Program-made: the position numbers and the translations under genes
Part shown: piece after piece, positions 38,501 through 45,959 of the stretch
Position numbering within the stretch: the first letter of the stretch is position 1
Layout of the letters: the number at the start of each line of letters is the position of its first letter
NCBI RefSeq assembly: GCF_001421765.1
Contig: NZ_LMLA01000007.1
Coordinates: 211,510-275,509 of the forward strand
Direction: 5' to 3'
DNA length: 64,000 nucleotides
DNA from: Sphingomonas sp. Leaf32
GTDB taxonomy: Bacteria > Pseudomonadota > Alphaproteobacteria > Sphingomonadales > Sphingomonadaceae
Notes under the pieces: model-generated
Database searches by the model: none
What the model was told of the DNA's origin: nothing
Seen by the model: only the letters and a program-made list of their open reading frames with translations

Positions 38501-38940
38501 CGGCGTGGGTGTTCGGCAAATTGCCGGCCCATGGCGATTTCGTCGCGCGGGGCATAGATGCGGCGACGCGGGTGACGCTCGACGCATGGCTGGCGACGGC
38601 GATGGAGACCGCACGCCAGCGTTACCCGGACGATTTTGCCGATCGGTTCGACCGGGCGCAGCCGTGGCGTGCGGCAGGCGAGGGCGTGGCCGGGGCGATC
38701 GCGGCGTCGCAGGATGCGGTGGGGCGGCGCTTTCCGCTGCTGCTGCTGACCGACGGCGTTCGTCACGACTCCGCCGCGTGCGAGGAGCTGCTCTATGCTG
38801 CGATTACCGAAGGGTGGGACGCGGATCGCCTCGCGACGGTCGGTGCCGCGCCGCTTGGAGGCGTGGCGCGGTGGGTCGGGGCGGGGCGCGCATCGGACGG
38901 TGCGTGGCCGGCCGATCTGATCGCCGAGATGCTGGCATGA
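38497..38940 (+). CDS. tagF: T6SS-associated protein TagF (ImpM)
   Basis: The 147-residue product begins AWVFGKLPAHGDFVARG, the conserved opening of TagF, and includes VGRRFPLLL. TagF proteins are post-translational repressors of T6SS that act together with the FHA/kinase pathway. It is a single-domain TagF, not fused to the phosphatase as in some species. It overlaps tssM upstream and pppA downstream by ATGA junctions. Confidence 0.9.
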   Translation: MTAWVFGKLPAHGDFVARGIDAATRVTLDAWLATAMETARQRYPDDFADRFDRAQPWRAAGEGVAGAIAASQDAVGRRFPLLLLTDGVRHDSAACEELLYAAITEGWDADRLATVGAAPLGGVARWVGAGRASDGAWPADLIAEMLA

Positions 38941-39686
38941 ACGTTCGTGCGCGCGGGTTCGCCGCGACCCATCCCGGGCTGAAGCGCCGCATCAACGAGG
39001 ACCGGTTCTGCGCGCGCCCCGACCTCGGCCTATGGGCGGTGGCCGATGGCATGGGCGGTCATGCGCATGGCGACTGGGCATCGAACGCGGTGGTGCAGGC
39101 ATTGGAAGCCGTCATGCTGCCGGCCGACTTCCATGACGCGACCCGTATGGTCGCCGATGCCGTCCACAGCGCCAACCGCCGCATCTGGGGCGAAGCGCAG
39201 CGGCGCACGCAGCAAATGGGGTCGACCGTCGTCGCGCTGCTGGTACAGCATGGCTGCTTCTCGGCGATCTGGGTGGGGGACAGCCGCGCCTATGTGCTGC
39301 GCGACGGGGTGCTCCATCCGCTGACCCGCGACCACAGCCAGGTGCAGGAAATGGTCGATCGCGGGCTGATTTCCCCCGAGCAGGCGCGCGACCATCCGCG
39401 CGGCCATGTGCTGGCGCGGGCCGTCGGCGTCGGCGCGCGGCTGGAGGTCGATGTCGTGACTGACGATGCGCTGCCGGGCGACCTGTTCCTGCTGTGCAGC
39501 GACGGACTGACCGCGACCACCGACGAGGCGACGATTGCCGCCGTAATGGCACTACCCGACCGGCAGGCCGCGCTCGACCGGCTGATCGCGGGTGCGCTCG
39601 CGGGCGGTGCGCCGGACAATGTGACGATCGTGCTGGTCGCGGTCGAGGAAGCGACGGCGCTGTCGCCGGGACGGGGCGGGGCATGA
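38937..39686 (+). CDS. pppA: PP2C-type serine/threonine phosphatase PppA
   Basis: The 249-residue protein has the PP2C metal-binding motifs: RINEDRF (E21, D22), VADGMGGHAHG (D37-G38), GDSRAY, CSDGL and GAPDNVT. It should reverse PpkA-dependent phosphorylation and return the T6SS to rest. It overlaps tagF (ATGA at 38937) and ppkA (ATGA at 39683). Confidence 0.93.
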   Translation: MNVRARGFAATHPGLKRRINEDRFCARPDLGLWAVADGMGGHAHGDWASNAVVQALEAVMLPADFHDATRMVADAVHSANRRIWGEAQRRTQQMGSTVVALLVQHGCFSAIWVGDSRAYVLRDGVLHPLTRDHSQVQEMVDRGLISPEQARDHPRGHVLARAVGVGARLEVDVVTDDALPGDLFLLCSDGLTATTDEATIAAVMALPDRQAALDRLIAGALAGGAPDNVTIVLVAVEEATALSPGRGGA

Positions 39687-41488
39687 CCGGCGACGAGGAC
39701 GACGACCGCACGGTGTTCCAGCCGGGCGAAGGCGATGGCGATCGGACGGTCTTCGAACCCGTGGGCGGTATGGTGTCGCAACGCAGTGCGCACATCCAGC
39801 CGGGCGACGTGCTGAACCACATGTTCGTCGTCCGCCGCTTCCTGGCGCGCGGCGGCATGGGCGAGGTGTTCGAGGGTGCGAACCTTGCCACCGACGAACG
39901 CGTCGCGATCAAGGTGATGTTGCCGGCGCTGGCCGCCGATCCGAACGTCATCACCCTGTTCAAGCGCGAGGCGCAGACGCTGACCCGGCTGCATCACGAA
40001 GCGGTGGTGCAATATCGCGTGCTGGCGATGGAGCCGGAACTGGGCGTCCTCTACATCGTCACCGAATATATCGACGGGACCAGCCTGTCGGACGTCTTGC
40101 CGACGCTGCATCCCGATCCGGCGGCACTGGGTGGGCTGCTCAGGCGGCTGGCGTCGGGACTGGCGGCGGCGCACCGGCTGGGCGCGATCCACCGCGACGT
40201 AGCGCCGGACAATGTCCTGCTGGGCGGTGGCGAGTTGCGCCGCGCGAAGCTGATCGATTTCGGCATCGCCAAGGACCTCGACCCCGGCACGGCGACGATC
40301 GTCGGCGACGGGTTTGCGGGCAAGCTCGGCTATGTCGCGCCGGAACAGCTTGGCGATTTCGACCGGGCGCTGGGGCCGTGGACCGATGTCTACAGCCTGG
40401 GGCTGTTGATCCTCGCCGTCGCGCGGGGGGCCGATCTGGGGCTGGGCGGCACCCTGGTCGATGCGGTCGACAAGCGGCGCGCGGGGCTGGACCTGTCCGC
40501 CGTGCCGGTGCCGTTGCGCGGCGTCGTCGAGCGGATGGTGCGGCCCGATCCGGCGCAGCGGCTGCGCGACATGGACGCGGTGCTGGCGGCGCTCGATGCG
40601 GCGGAGGTGCCCGGTGCCGCGCCCGCCGGCCTGCCGCGCCGCTGGCTGTGGGCGGCGGGTGCGGTGTTGGTCGCCTTCGTCGTCGCCATCGCGCTGCTGT
40701 TGTCGGGGCGCGGGGGCGACGACCGTCCCCAAGGCGACACGCCGCGCATGACGCGGGGCGATCCGGTGCAGGAGGCGCGATCGGCGATCGACACGGCGCT
40801 GCCGTCGGTCGGCTGTACCTGGCTCAGCATCACCGATGTCGCGGCCGCGGGCGGCGGGGTCGACGTCGCGCTGACCGGCGTGGCGGGCGATCCGGCGCAG
40901 GCGCAGCGCGAGATCGCCGAAACGCTCCGCGATCGTGGCATCGCCGCGCGCAAGATGGATTTCGCCGACGTGGCGGTCATCACCCCGGCGGGTTGTGCCG
41001 CACTCGATGCCTATCGCCAGATTCGCGCAACCGGACCCAATCGGCTGAGCGTGCCGCAACGCCGGTTCGAAATGCGCGCGCAGGCCGGCAACTCCGCCTA
41101 TGCCGGGCGGCAGGCGGCGAGTGCGATCGTCGGCATCGACATTGCCGATCCGTCGCTCGATTTCGCGTTGCTGGGTATCGAGCCATCGGGGCGGATCGAG
41201 ATGCTGATCGCGGACCGCCGTGCCTTTGCCGACGTGCTGCGCGCGTCGCGGAACGAGGTGCCGATCAAGGATTTCGGCAACGACCGCTACCGGTTGCAGA
41301 TCGATCTGGACCATGCCGGCTGGTCGGGGCTGTTGCTGGTCACCGGCAAGGGACCGTTCGAACCGGCTATCCTGGCCCCGCCGCTCGGTAGCCGGGGCAG
41401 CGACTGGCGCGACAGGATCGCGACGCTGGCAGGCGAGCGCGGCTGGCGGACCGAGATGATCTGGTTCGAATCGGTCGCCGCACGCTGA
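39683..41488 (+). CDS. ppkA: T6SS serine/threonine kinase PpkA, membrane-anchored
   Basis: The 601-residue protein has an N-terminal tail with two DRTVF motifs (Thr10 and Thr22), likely autophosphorylation and FHA-binding sites. The kinase domain (about 47-305) has GGMGEV, Lys77 in VAIKVM, the catalytic loop HRDVAPDN at 170-177, DFG 192-194 and APE 219-221. The usual Lys of HRDxKPxN is Ala174. A transmembrane helix (321-341) leads to a periplasmic domain of about 250 residues with a conserved-looking VGCTWLSI start, perhaps a sensor. It is the last gene of tssK-L-M-tagF-pppA-ppkA, all linked by stop-start overlaps. It ends 49 bp before tRNA-Phe. Confidence 0.94.
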   Translation: MTGDEDDDRTVFQPGEGDGDRTVFEPVGGMVSQRSAHIQPGDVLNHMFVVRRFLARGGMGEVFEGANLATDERVAIKVMLPALAADPNVITLFKREAQTLTRLHHEAVVQYRVLAMEPELGVLYIVTEYIDGTSLSDVLPTLHPDPAALGGLLRRLASGLAAAHRLGAIHRDVAPDNVLLGGGELRRAKLIDFGIAKDLDPGTATIVGDGFAGKLGYVAPEQLGDFDRALGPWTDVYSLGLLILAVARGADLGLGGTLVDAVDKRRAGLDLSAVPVPLRGVVERMVRPDPAQRLRDMDAVLAALDAAEVPGAAPAGLPRRWLWAAGAVLVAFVVAIALLLSGRGGDDRPQGDTPRMTRGDPVQEARSAIDTALPSVGCTWLSITDVAAAGGGVDVALTGVAGDPAQAQREIAETLRDRGIAARKMDFADVAVITPAGCAALDAYRQIRATGPNRLSVPQRRFEMRAQAGNSAYAGRQAASAIVGIDIADPSLDFALLGIEPSGRIEMLIADRRAFADVLRASRNEVPIKDFGNDRYRLQIDLDHAGWSGLLLVTGKGPFEPAILAPPLGSRGSDWRDRIATLAGERGWRTEMIWFESVAAR

Positions 41489-41537
41489 ACACGCTCGCTG
41501 GTGCAGCGTATCGGTGGTTTCGGCGATCGGGAGAAAG

Positions 41538-41613
41538 TGGTGCCCGGAGACGGATTCGAACCGCCGACACTGCGATTTTCAGTCGCATGCTCTACCAACT
41601 GAGCTATCCGGGC
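41538..41613 (-). tRNA. tRNA-Phe (GAA)
   Basis: The minus strand reads GCCCGGATAGCTCAG at the 5' end, an anticodon loop CTGAAAA with GAA flanked by the TGCGA/TCGCA stem, a GGTTCGAATCC T-arm, and an encoded CCA at 41538-41540. The length is 76 nt. The 3' end faces the T6SS locus, but I see no integrase and no convincing second attachment repeat. Confidence 0.97.
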
Positions 41614-41642
41614 ACGCCCGGTTGCCCGGGGGAGCGCGCCTG

Positions 41643-41843
41643 TTAGCGGTGCCTATCGTCGCTGTCCAGCCCGGTTTCACCTTTTTCATCGGACGATGCC
41701 GCCGGCCCCGGAATGCGGTATCCCTCCCCCATCCAGTGCAGCATGTCGCGGTCGCGACAGCCGCGGCTGCAAAAGGGGCGATAGGCGGCGTCCGTCGGGG
41801 CGGAACACAGCGGGCAGTTGTTACGGGAAGCGGGCCTGGACAT
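41643..41843 (-). CDS. yacG: Zinc-binding DNA gyrase inhibitor YacG
   Basis: The 66-residue protein has four zinc ligands, C10, C13, C25 and C29, in CPLC and FCSRGC, followed by the family pattern DMLHWMGEGYRIPG. YacG binds GyrB. The ATG at 41843 lies within the end of the RNase-like gene (23-bp overlap). A longer in-frame start at 41885 is possible but adds a non-conserved stretch. Confidence 0.9.
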   Translation of the reverse strand: MSRPASRNNCPLCSAPTDAAYRPFCSRGCRDRDMLHWMGEGYRIPGPAASSDEKGETGLDSDDRHR

Positions 41844-42795
41844 GTCCGGCCGATATGGCGAGGCCGGCGTCACCCCGCAAGGCAAGCGTGGTGCCGAGCC
41901 TGCGTTCGGCCGCCTGTACCCAGTCCGGCCGTGCGGCGATGGCGGCGATGACGGCCGGGTGCGCGGTCAGCGTGCGTTCGCCGCTGCCCCGGTCGCGCTC
42001 CGCCTGCCGCAGCAGCGCGCGGGCATGGGCGGGAACGTGCGCGAACAGTTCGGGAAGCGACGCACGCGAGCGGCGGCGGACGATCTGGAGAAAGCCGAAG
42101 CCGTTGACGGCGGTGCGCTCATAGGGTTGCGGCAGGACCGCGTCGACCGCTTCGGCGGCGGCGAGGCGGACGGCCTTGTCACCCACCGTCGGCAGGTCGA
42201 TGCCGATCGAACCGGCAAGGTCGAGCCGGGCGATGGCGCGTGCCGCCGCCCGTGCGCCGGTGATCGCCAGTTCGGCGGGCGCGCATTCGCCGTCAATGTC
42301 GATCAACGTCATGGCAGGCGTCAGCGCGATGGTGAGCGCGCCGCCGGGAAAGGCGACCTGTCCGGTGGTCGCTTCCTCGATCAGCAATGCCCAGCCCGCT
42401 TCGCCCAGTAGGTCGCGGTCGAACGGGCCGACGAGGCGCGCGCTTGGAAGATCGGCGAGGGAAGGGCCTTCGCATGGGCCGGCATCGGGCAGTGCGGGGC
42501 GGGCGCGGGCGCGCTTGGGCTTGCCGGGTTCGGGTGTGGCGGGGCGGGTGATCTCCACCAATAGCCTCGCGCCTTCGGTCACGGCGCGGGGGAGGGGGTG
42601 GAGCAGCGCCTCGCCCCCGTCCCAGGCGACGATCCCTTCGTTCCGCACGGTTATGCGGCGGACGAGACGGGCGGTCAGGATCGTGCCGGCGTGCAGGGCG
42701 TCGTCGGGTTCGATCCGCGCCTCGACGATCTCGCCATCCTCGATCCGCGCCGCGCGGACCTCACCGATGCCGCGCTCGACGATCCAGTCAGCCAA
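41821..42795 (-). CDS. Ribonuclease E/G-like protein (sphingomonad type)
   Basis: The 324-residue protein resembles the short RNase E/G-related proteins of sphingomonads. It has an S1-like N-terminus (IVERGIGEVRAARIEDGEIVEARIE) and an RNase G-type catalytic region with LIDIDGE and IGIDLP, then RTAVNGFGFLQI. It is much shorter than RNase E, and the canonical acidic pair is incomplete by eye, so activity is uncertain. The start overlaps the maf stop by 8 bp. The order infA-maf-this gene-yacG is a familiar alphaproteobacterial block. Confidence 0.8.
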   Translation of the reverse strand: MADWIVERGIGEVRAARIEDGEIVEARIEPDDALHAGTILTARLVRRITVRNEGIVAWDGGEALLHPLPRAVTEGARLLVEITRPATPEPGKPKRARARPALPDAGPCEGPSLADLPSARLVGPFDRDLLGEAGWALLIEEATTGQVAFPGGALTIALTPAMTLIDIDGECAPAELAITGARAAARAIARLDLAGSIGIDLPTVGDKAVRLAAAEAVDAVLPQPYERTAVNGFGFLQIVRRRSRASLPELFAHVPAHARALLRQAERDRGSGERTLTAHPAVIAAIAARPDWVQAAERRLGTTLALRGDAGLAISAGHVQARFP

Positions 42796-43357
42796 GCGGA
42801 ACGCCGGCGGTTTCGAGGAGCGCGCGCGTGTCGAACAGCGGCAGGCCGATCACGCCCGAATGGCTGCCCGATAGGAAGCGGACAAAGGCTTCGGCGCGGC
42901 CCTGAATCGCATAGCCGCCCGCCTTGCCCAGCCCTTCGCCGCACGCGACATAGGCGTCGATCTCGCGCGGTTCGAGACGCTTGAAGGCGACGATGGTGTC
43001 ACTGACACGGGTGCGCGCGGTGCCATCGGGCATCAGCACGCAGATGGCGGACAGGCAGTGATGGCGACGGCCCGACAATAGCCCCAGCAGCTCGCGCTGC
43101 ACATCCTCCGTCGTGGCAGGGGGCAGGATGCGGCGGCCGAGCGCGATGGTGGTGTCACCGGCCAGCACGACGGCCCCCTCCTGCGGTCCGATCGCACGCG
43201 CCTTGGCCTCGGCAAGACGGAGGGCATAGCGGCGCGGCAGTTCGCCCTTCAGCGGGGTTTCGTCGATGTCGGGCGCCTCCACCCGGTCGGGCACCGCGCC
43301 GATCCGCGCCAGCAGGTCGCGGCGACGGGGCGAGGTCGAGGCAAGGATCAGGCGCAT
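42788..43357 (-). CDS. maf: Maf-family nucleotide pyrophosphatase
   Basis: The 189-residue protein begins MRLILASTSPRRRDLLARIG, the defining Maf motif, followed by DETPLKGELPRRYALRLAEAKA, VLAGDTTI and KAGGYAIQG. It hydrolyses non-canonical nucleoside triphosphates to limit misincorporation. ATG 43357 fits the family; an ATG at 43375 would add six residues. It lies downstream of infA. Confidence 0.92.
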   Translation of the reverse strand: MRLILASTSPRRRDLLARIGAVPDRVEAPDIDETPLKGELPRRYALRLAEAKARAIGPQEGAVVLAGDTTIALGRRILPPATTEDVQRELLGLLSGRRHHCLSAICVLMPDGTARTRVSDTIVAFKRLEPREIDAYVACGEGLGKAGGYAIQGRAEAFVRFLSGSHSGVIGLPLFDTRALLETAGVPLG

Positions 43358-43385
43358 GGCCGAGCGTCCGGTCATGCGGACCCGC

Positions 43386-43604
43386 TTACTTGAAGCGGTA
43401 GGTGATGCGACCCTTGGTCAGGTCATAGGGGGTCAGTTCGACGAGAACTTCGTCGCCGACCAGCACGCGGATGCGGTTCTTGCGCATCTTGCCGGCGGTG
43501 TGCCCCAGGATCTCGTGATCGTTCTCGAGCCGGACGCGGAACATCGCGTTGGGCAGCAGTTCGACCACCTGGCCGCGCATTTCGAGAAGTTCTTCCTTCG
43601 CCAA
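43386..43604 (-). CDS. infA: Translation initiation factor IF-1
   Basis: The 72-residue product [12 protein letters not shown]...TYRFK is a textbook IF-1 with the S1/OB fold and [14 protein letters not shown]. It starts at ATG 43604. It heads the infA-maf-RNase-yacG run. Confidence 0.98.
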   Translation of the reverse strand: MAKEELLEMRGQVVELLPNAMFRVRLENDHEILGHTAGKMRKNRIRVLVGDEVLVELTPYDLTKGRITYRFK

Positions 43605-43810
43605 ACAAATACCTCATGAGATTATGGCGCACCGGCAACCGGGCGGGTTCCCATAGGCGCTAAACGATAAAAAGGAAAGCGCGAACGACCGGACCCGTGA
43701 TGGACACGGCCGGTCGATGCTGCATCGGCAAGATAGGGGCCGGTGGCGGGAAGGGCAAGGCCGCGGCCCGTACGTCATCGCATTGCTACGAAGCATCCGA
43801 CCCAGGCGGT

Positions 43811-43859
43811 ACTTCGATACGCCATTTCGACAGGCTCAATGGCTACTCAGTACAAACGG
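43811..43859. repeat. Palindromic dispersed repeat, copy 1 (single arm)
   Basis: This arm (TTCGATACGCC, TTCGACAGGCTCA, GGCTACTCAG then ACGG) matches the right arms of the copies at 53268, 56873 and 62370. A degenerate remnant of the loop and left arm precedes it at about 43788-43810. It fills part of the 284-bp gap 43605-43888 between infA and the peptidase gene, in which I see no gene. Confidence 0.7.
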
Positions 43860-43888
43860 CTGAATTGCTTCCTGCCTGCGTCCCCCTC

Positions 43889-45823
43889 CTATGACGGATT
43901 ATGCTCCTTCAGGAACGCGGTCATCTCGGTCAGGAATAGCAGCCGGTCCTCGCTGCGCGAAAAGAAATGGTCGCCCAGCGGCTGTTCGACATAGCGGTAC
44001 GGCTTGCCCGCGCGCTTCAGTTCGGCGGCGAGGGTGCGTGACTGGGCGACGGGCACGCGCTTGTCGACCTTGCCGTGCATCAGCAGGATCGGGGTCGAGA
44101 AATCCTCGGCATGGAAGCGCGGCGAGATCAGCTGGAAATCGGGAGCCTGGCTCTTCAGCCAGTCGCCGATGGTGCGCCCGTTCAGGAACTGGCTGTCATA
44201 GCGGCGCAGCGCAGCCAGGTCGGACACGCCGGCATAGCTGATGGCGCAGCGATACAGCTTCCCGTCGCGCTGCGCGGCACGCATCGCGGCGTATCCGCCA
44301 TAGGAGGCGCCGACCATGCAGACCCGCTTCGGGTCGGCGATGCCCTGTTTCGCCAGATGGGTTACGGCATCGTTCAGGTCGTCCTGCATCTTCAGGCCCC
44401 ATTCGCCCGCGCCCTTCTTGGCAAAGGCGACGCCATAGCCCGACGATCCACGGTAATTGGGCTGGACCACGACATAGCCGATCTCGGCCAGATATTGTGT
44501 CCACCAGTCCCAGCCCTCGCTGTCGCGCGCCGAGGGACCGCCATGCGGCAGGACGATCAGCGGCAGGTTCTTCTGCCCCGGCCGGTGGCGCGGCATGGTC
44601 AATACCGCTTCGATCGGCGTCCCGTCGCGCGCGGCATAGCGGATGGTGCTGACCGGCGAGAGGCGGCGGCTCTGCAATATCGGGCTGTTCCAGGCGAGCC
44701 GGTTCATCTTCGCATTGCCGGTGTCCCAGAAATACAGGCCGCCGGGCTGCGAGGGGGCGGCGACTTCGATCAGGAAGCGGGTGTGCGTGCGGTTCCACGA
44801 CACGATGCGGGCGCGGCGGTCGCCGACCGATCCGTCGATCGCCTGCTGCAATTCCTTCAGACGCTCGTCGAACCATATCGAACGGCCAAACCGGTCGGTC
44901 ACGGTGGCGCCGATGGCGTCATTTTCCTGCGGGTTGTCGACGATCCCGTCGACGTCATACCCCTCCACCCCATACAGCTTCTTGCCGAGCTTCAGGTCGG
45001 GCAGCGACACTTCGTAGAGCGAGGTGAAGCCGTCCTCGTCGTCGAATGCGACGGCGGTGGTGCCATCGGTGCGGAAGGTGAGCGGGATGGTCATTCCGTC
45101 CTCGTCCTTGCGCGCACGCCGAGCGATCGGGCGGAAGCTTTCGCGGTTGTTCGCGCGGTAAAGCAGCGCCGAACTGCGCGTGGCATCGTTATATTGATAG
45201 GCGGCGCGGACCTGCCCCTCGCCATCGGCATACCAGGTGTGGACGTTCGGGCGCCCCTCCGCCACGCGGCGCGACTTGCCGGTCGACACATCGATCTCGA
45301 ACACCGACGGGTTGAAGTCGACCTCGGTTTCGATGCCGGTCTGTTTCGACAACAGGATGCGCGGGGTGCCGTCATGCGCGACCCAGATCACGTTGTCGGC
45401 GCGCACGCCCGAGCTGTTCCAGTCCAGCCTGCGCGTGGTCTTCAGGTCGGTGCTGATCGCCAGCACGCGGGTGACGTAGATTTCCTGTCCGAAATAGTCC
45501 TGCTGCGCGCCCAGGCCGATCACCACCCAGTCGTCATTGACCCAGCGCCACCAGTTGATGTCGGTATTGTCGGGCGCGCCCATGGTGTGGCGTTGCGTGG
45601 CATCGACCAGCGAGGTGAGGAGCAGGACCTGCCGCCCGTTCACTGCTCCCTTGGCCAGCAGGCGGGTGCCGTCGGGCGACAGGCTGGGCGATTCGAGCAG
45701 CGGCAGTTCGGCGAAGGTGGTGATCGGTACGGGTGCGGCCGGGTCGACCGCCGCGACGGGCGGCGGGCTTTGTGCCGGCAGGGCGGTGGCAAGCGCAATT
45801 CCGATCCATGGCAACAGCCGCAT
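43889..45823 (-). CDS. S9 family prolyl oligopeptidase-type peptidase (secreted)
   Basis: The 644-residue protein has a signal peptide (RLLPWIGIALATALPAQS), a beta-propeller-like N-terminal region and an alpha/beta hydrolase domain from about residue 385. The catalytic triad is Ser507 in GASYGGYAA, Asp587 in HGKVD and His619 in GDHFF. Such enzymes cleave peptides in the periplasm. ATG 45823 has GGGGGATCAG upstream; the frame continues upstream without a plausible start. It is monocistronic by position. Confidence 0.92.
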   Translation of the reverse strand: MRLLPWIGIALATALPAQSPPPVAAVDPAAPVPITTFAELPLLESPSLSPDGTRLLAKGAVNGRQVLLLTSLVDATQRHTMGAPDNTDINWWRWVNDDWVVIGLGAQQDYFGQEIYVTRVLAISTDLKTTRRLDWNSSGVRADNVIWVAHDGTPRILLSKQTGIETEVDFNPSVFEIDVSTGKSRRVAEGRPNVHTWYADGEGQVRAAYQYNDATRSSALLYRANNRESFRPIARRARKDEDGMTIPLTFRTDGTTAVAFDDEDGFTSLYEVSLPDLKLGKKLYGVEGYDVDGIVDNPQENDAIGATVTDRFGRSIWFDERLKELQQAIDGSVGDRRARIVSWNRTHTRFLIEVAAPSQPGGLYFWDTGNAKMNRLAWNSPILQSRRLSPVSTIRYAARDGTPIEAVLTMPRHRPGQKNLPLIVLPHGGPSARDSEGWDWWTQYLAEIGYVVVQPNYRGSSGYGVAFAKKGAGEWGLKMQDDLNDAVTHLAKQGIADPKRVCMVGASYGGYAAMRAAQRDGKLYRCAISYAGVSDLAALRRYDSQFLNGRTIGDWLKSQAPDFQLISPRFHAEDFSTPILLMHGKVDKRVPVAQSRTLAAELKRAGKPYRYVEQPLGDHFFSRSEDRLLFLTEMTAFLKEHNPS

Positions 45824-45896
45824 TCTGATCCCCCGTATGCGGTCCGGGGCCGGGCGGCACGCGGCGATGCCCCCGGCAGCGCGCGTCCGTCCTGTC

Positions 45897-45944
45897 GAAA
45901 AGCCCCCGCCGTTCAGGCGCGATGGTAGCGCGCGGGCGGCGGGG
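45897..45944 (-). terminator. Probable rho-independent terminator after hppA
   Basis: Downstream of hppA on the minus strand, CCCCGCCG (plus 45937-45944) pairs with CGGCGGGG (plus 45904-45911) around a 25-nt loop, followed by GCTTTT. The loop is long and the T-run short, so this is tentative. Confidence 0.4.
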
Positions 45945-45959
45945 TGCAATCCGCAATTT

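Noticed and set aside
41538..41613. T6SS locus as an island integrated at tRNA-Phe
   Set aside because: The tRNA 3' end faces the locus, but there is no integrase; the best left-side match is 8 bp (GGTGCCCG near 1493, opposite strand), which is chance level.
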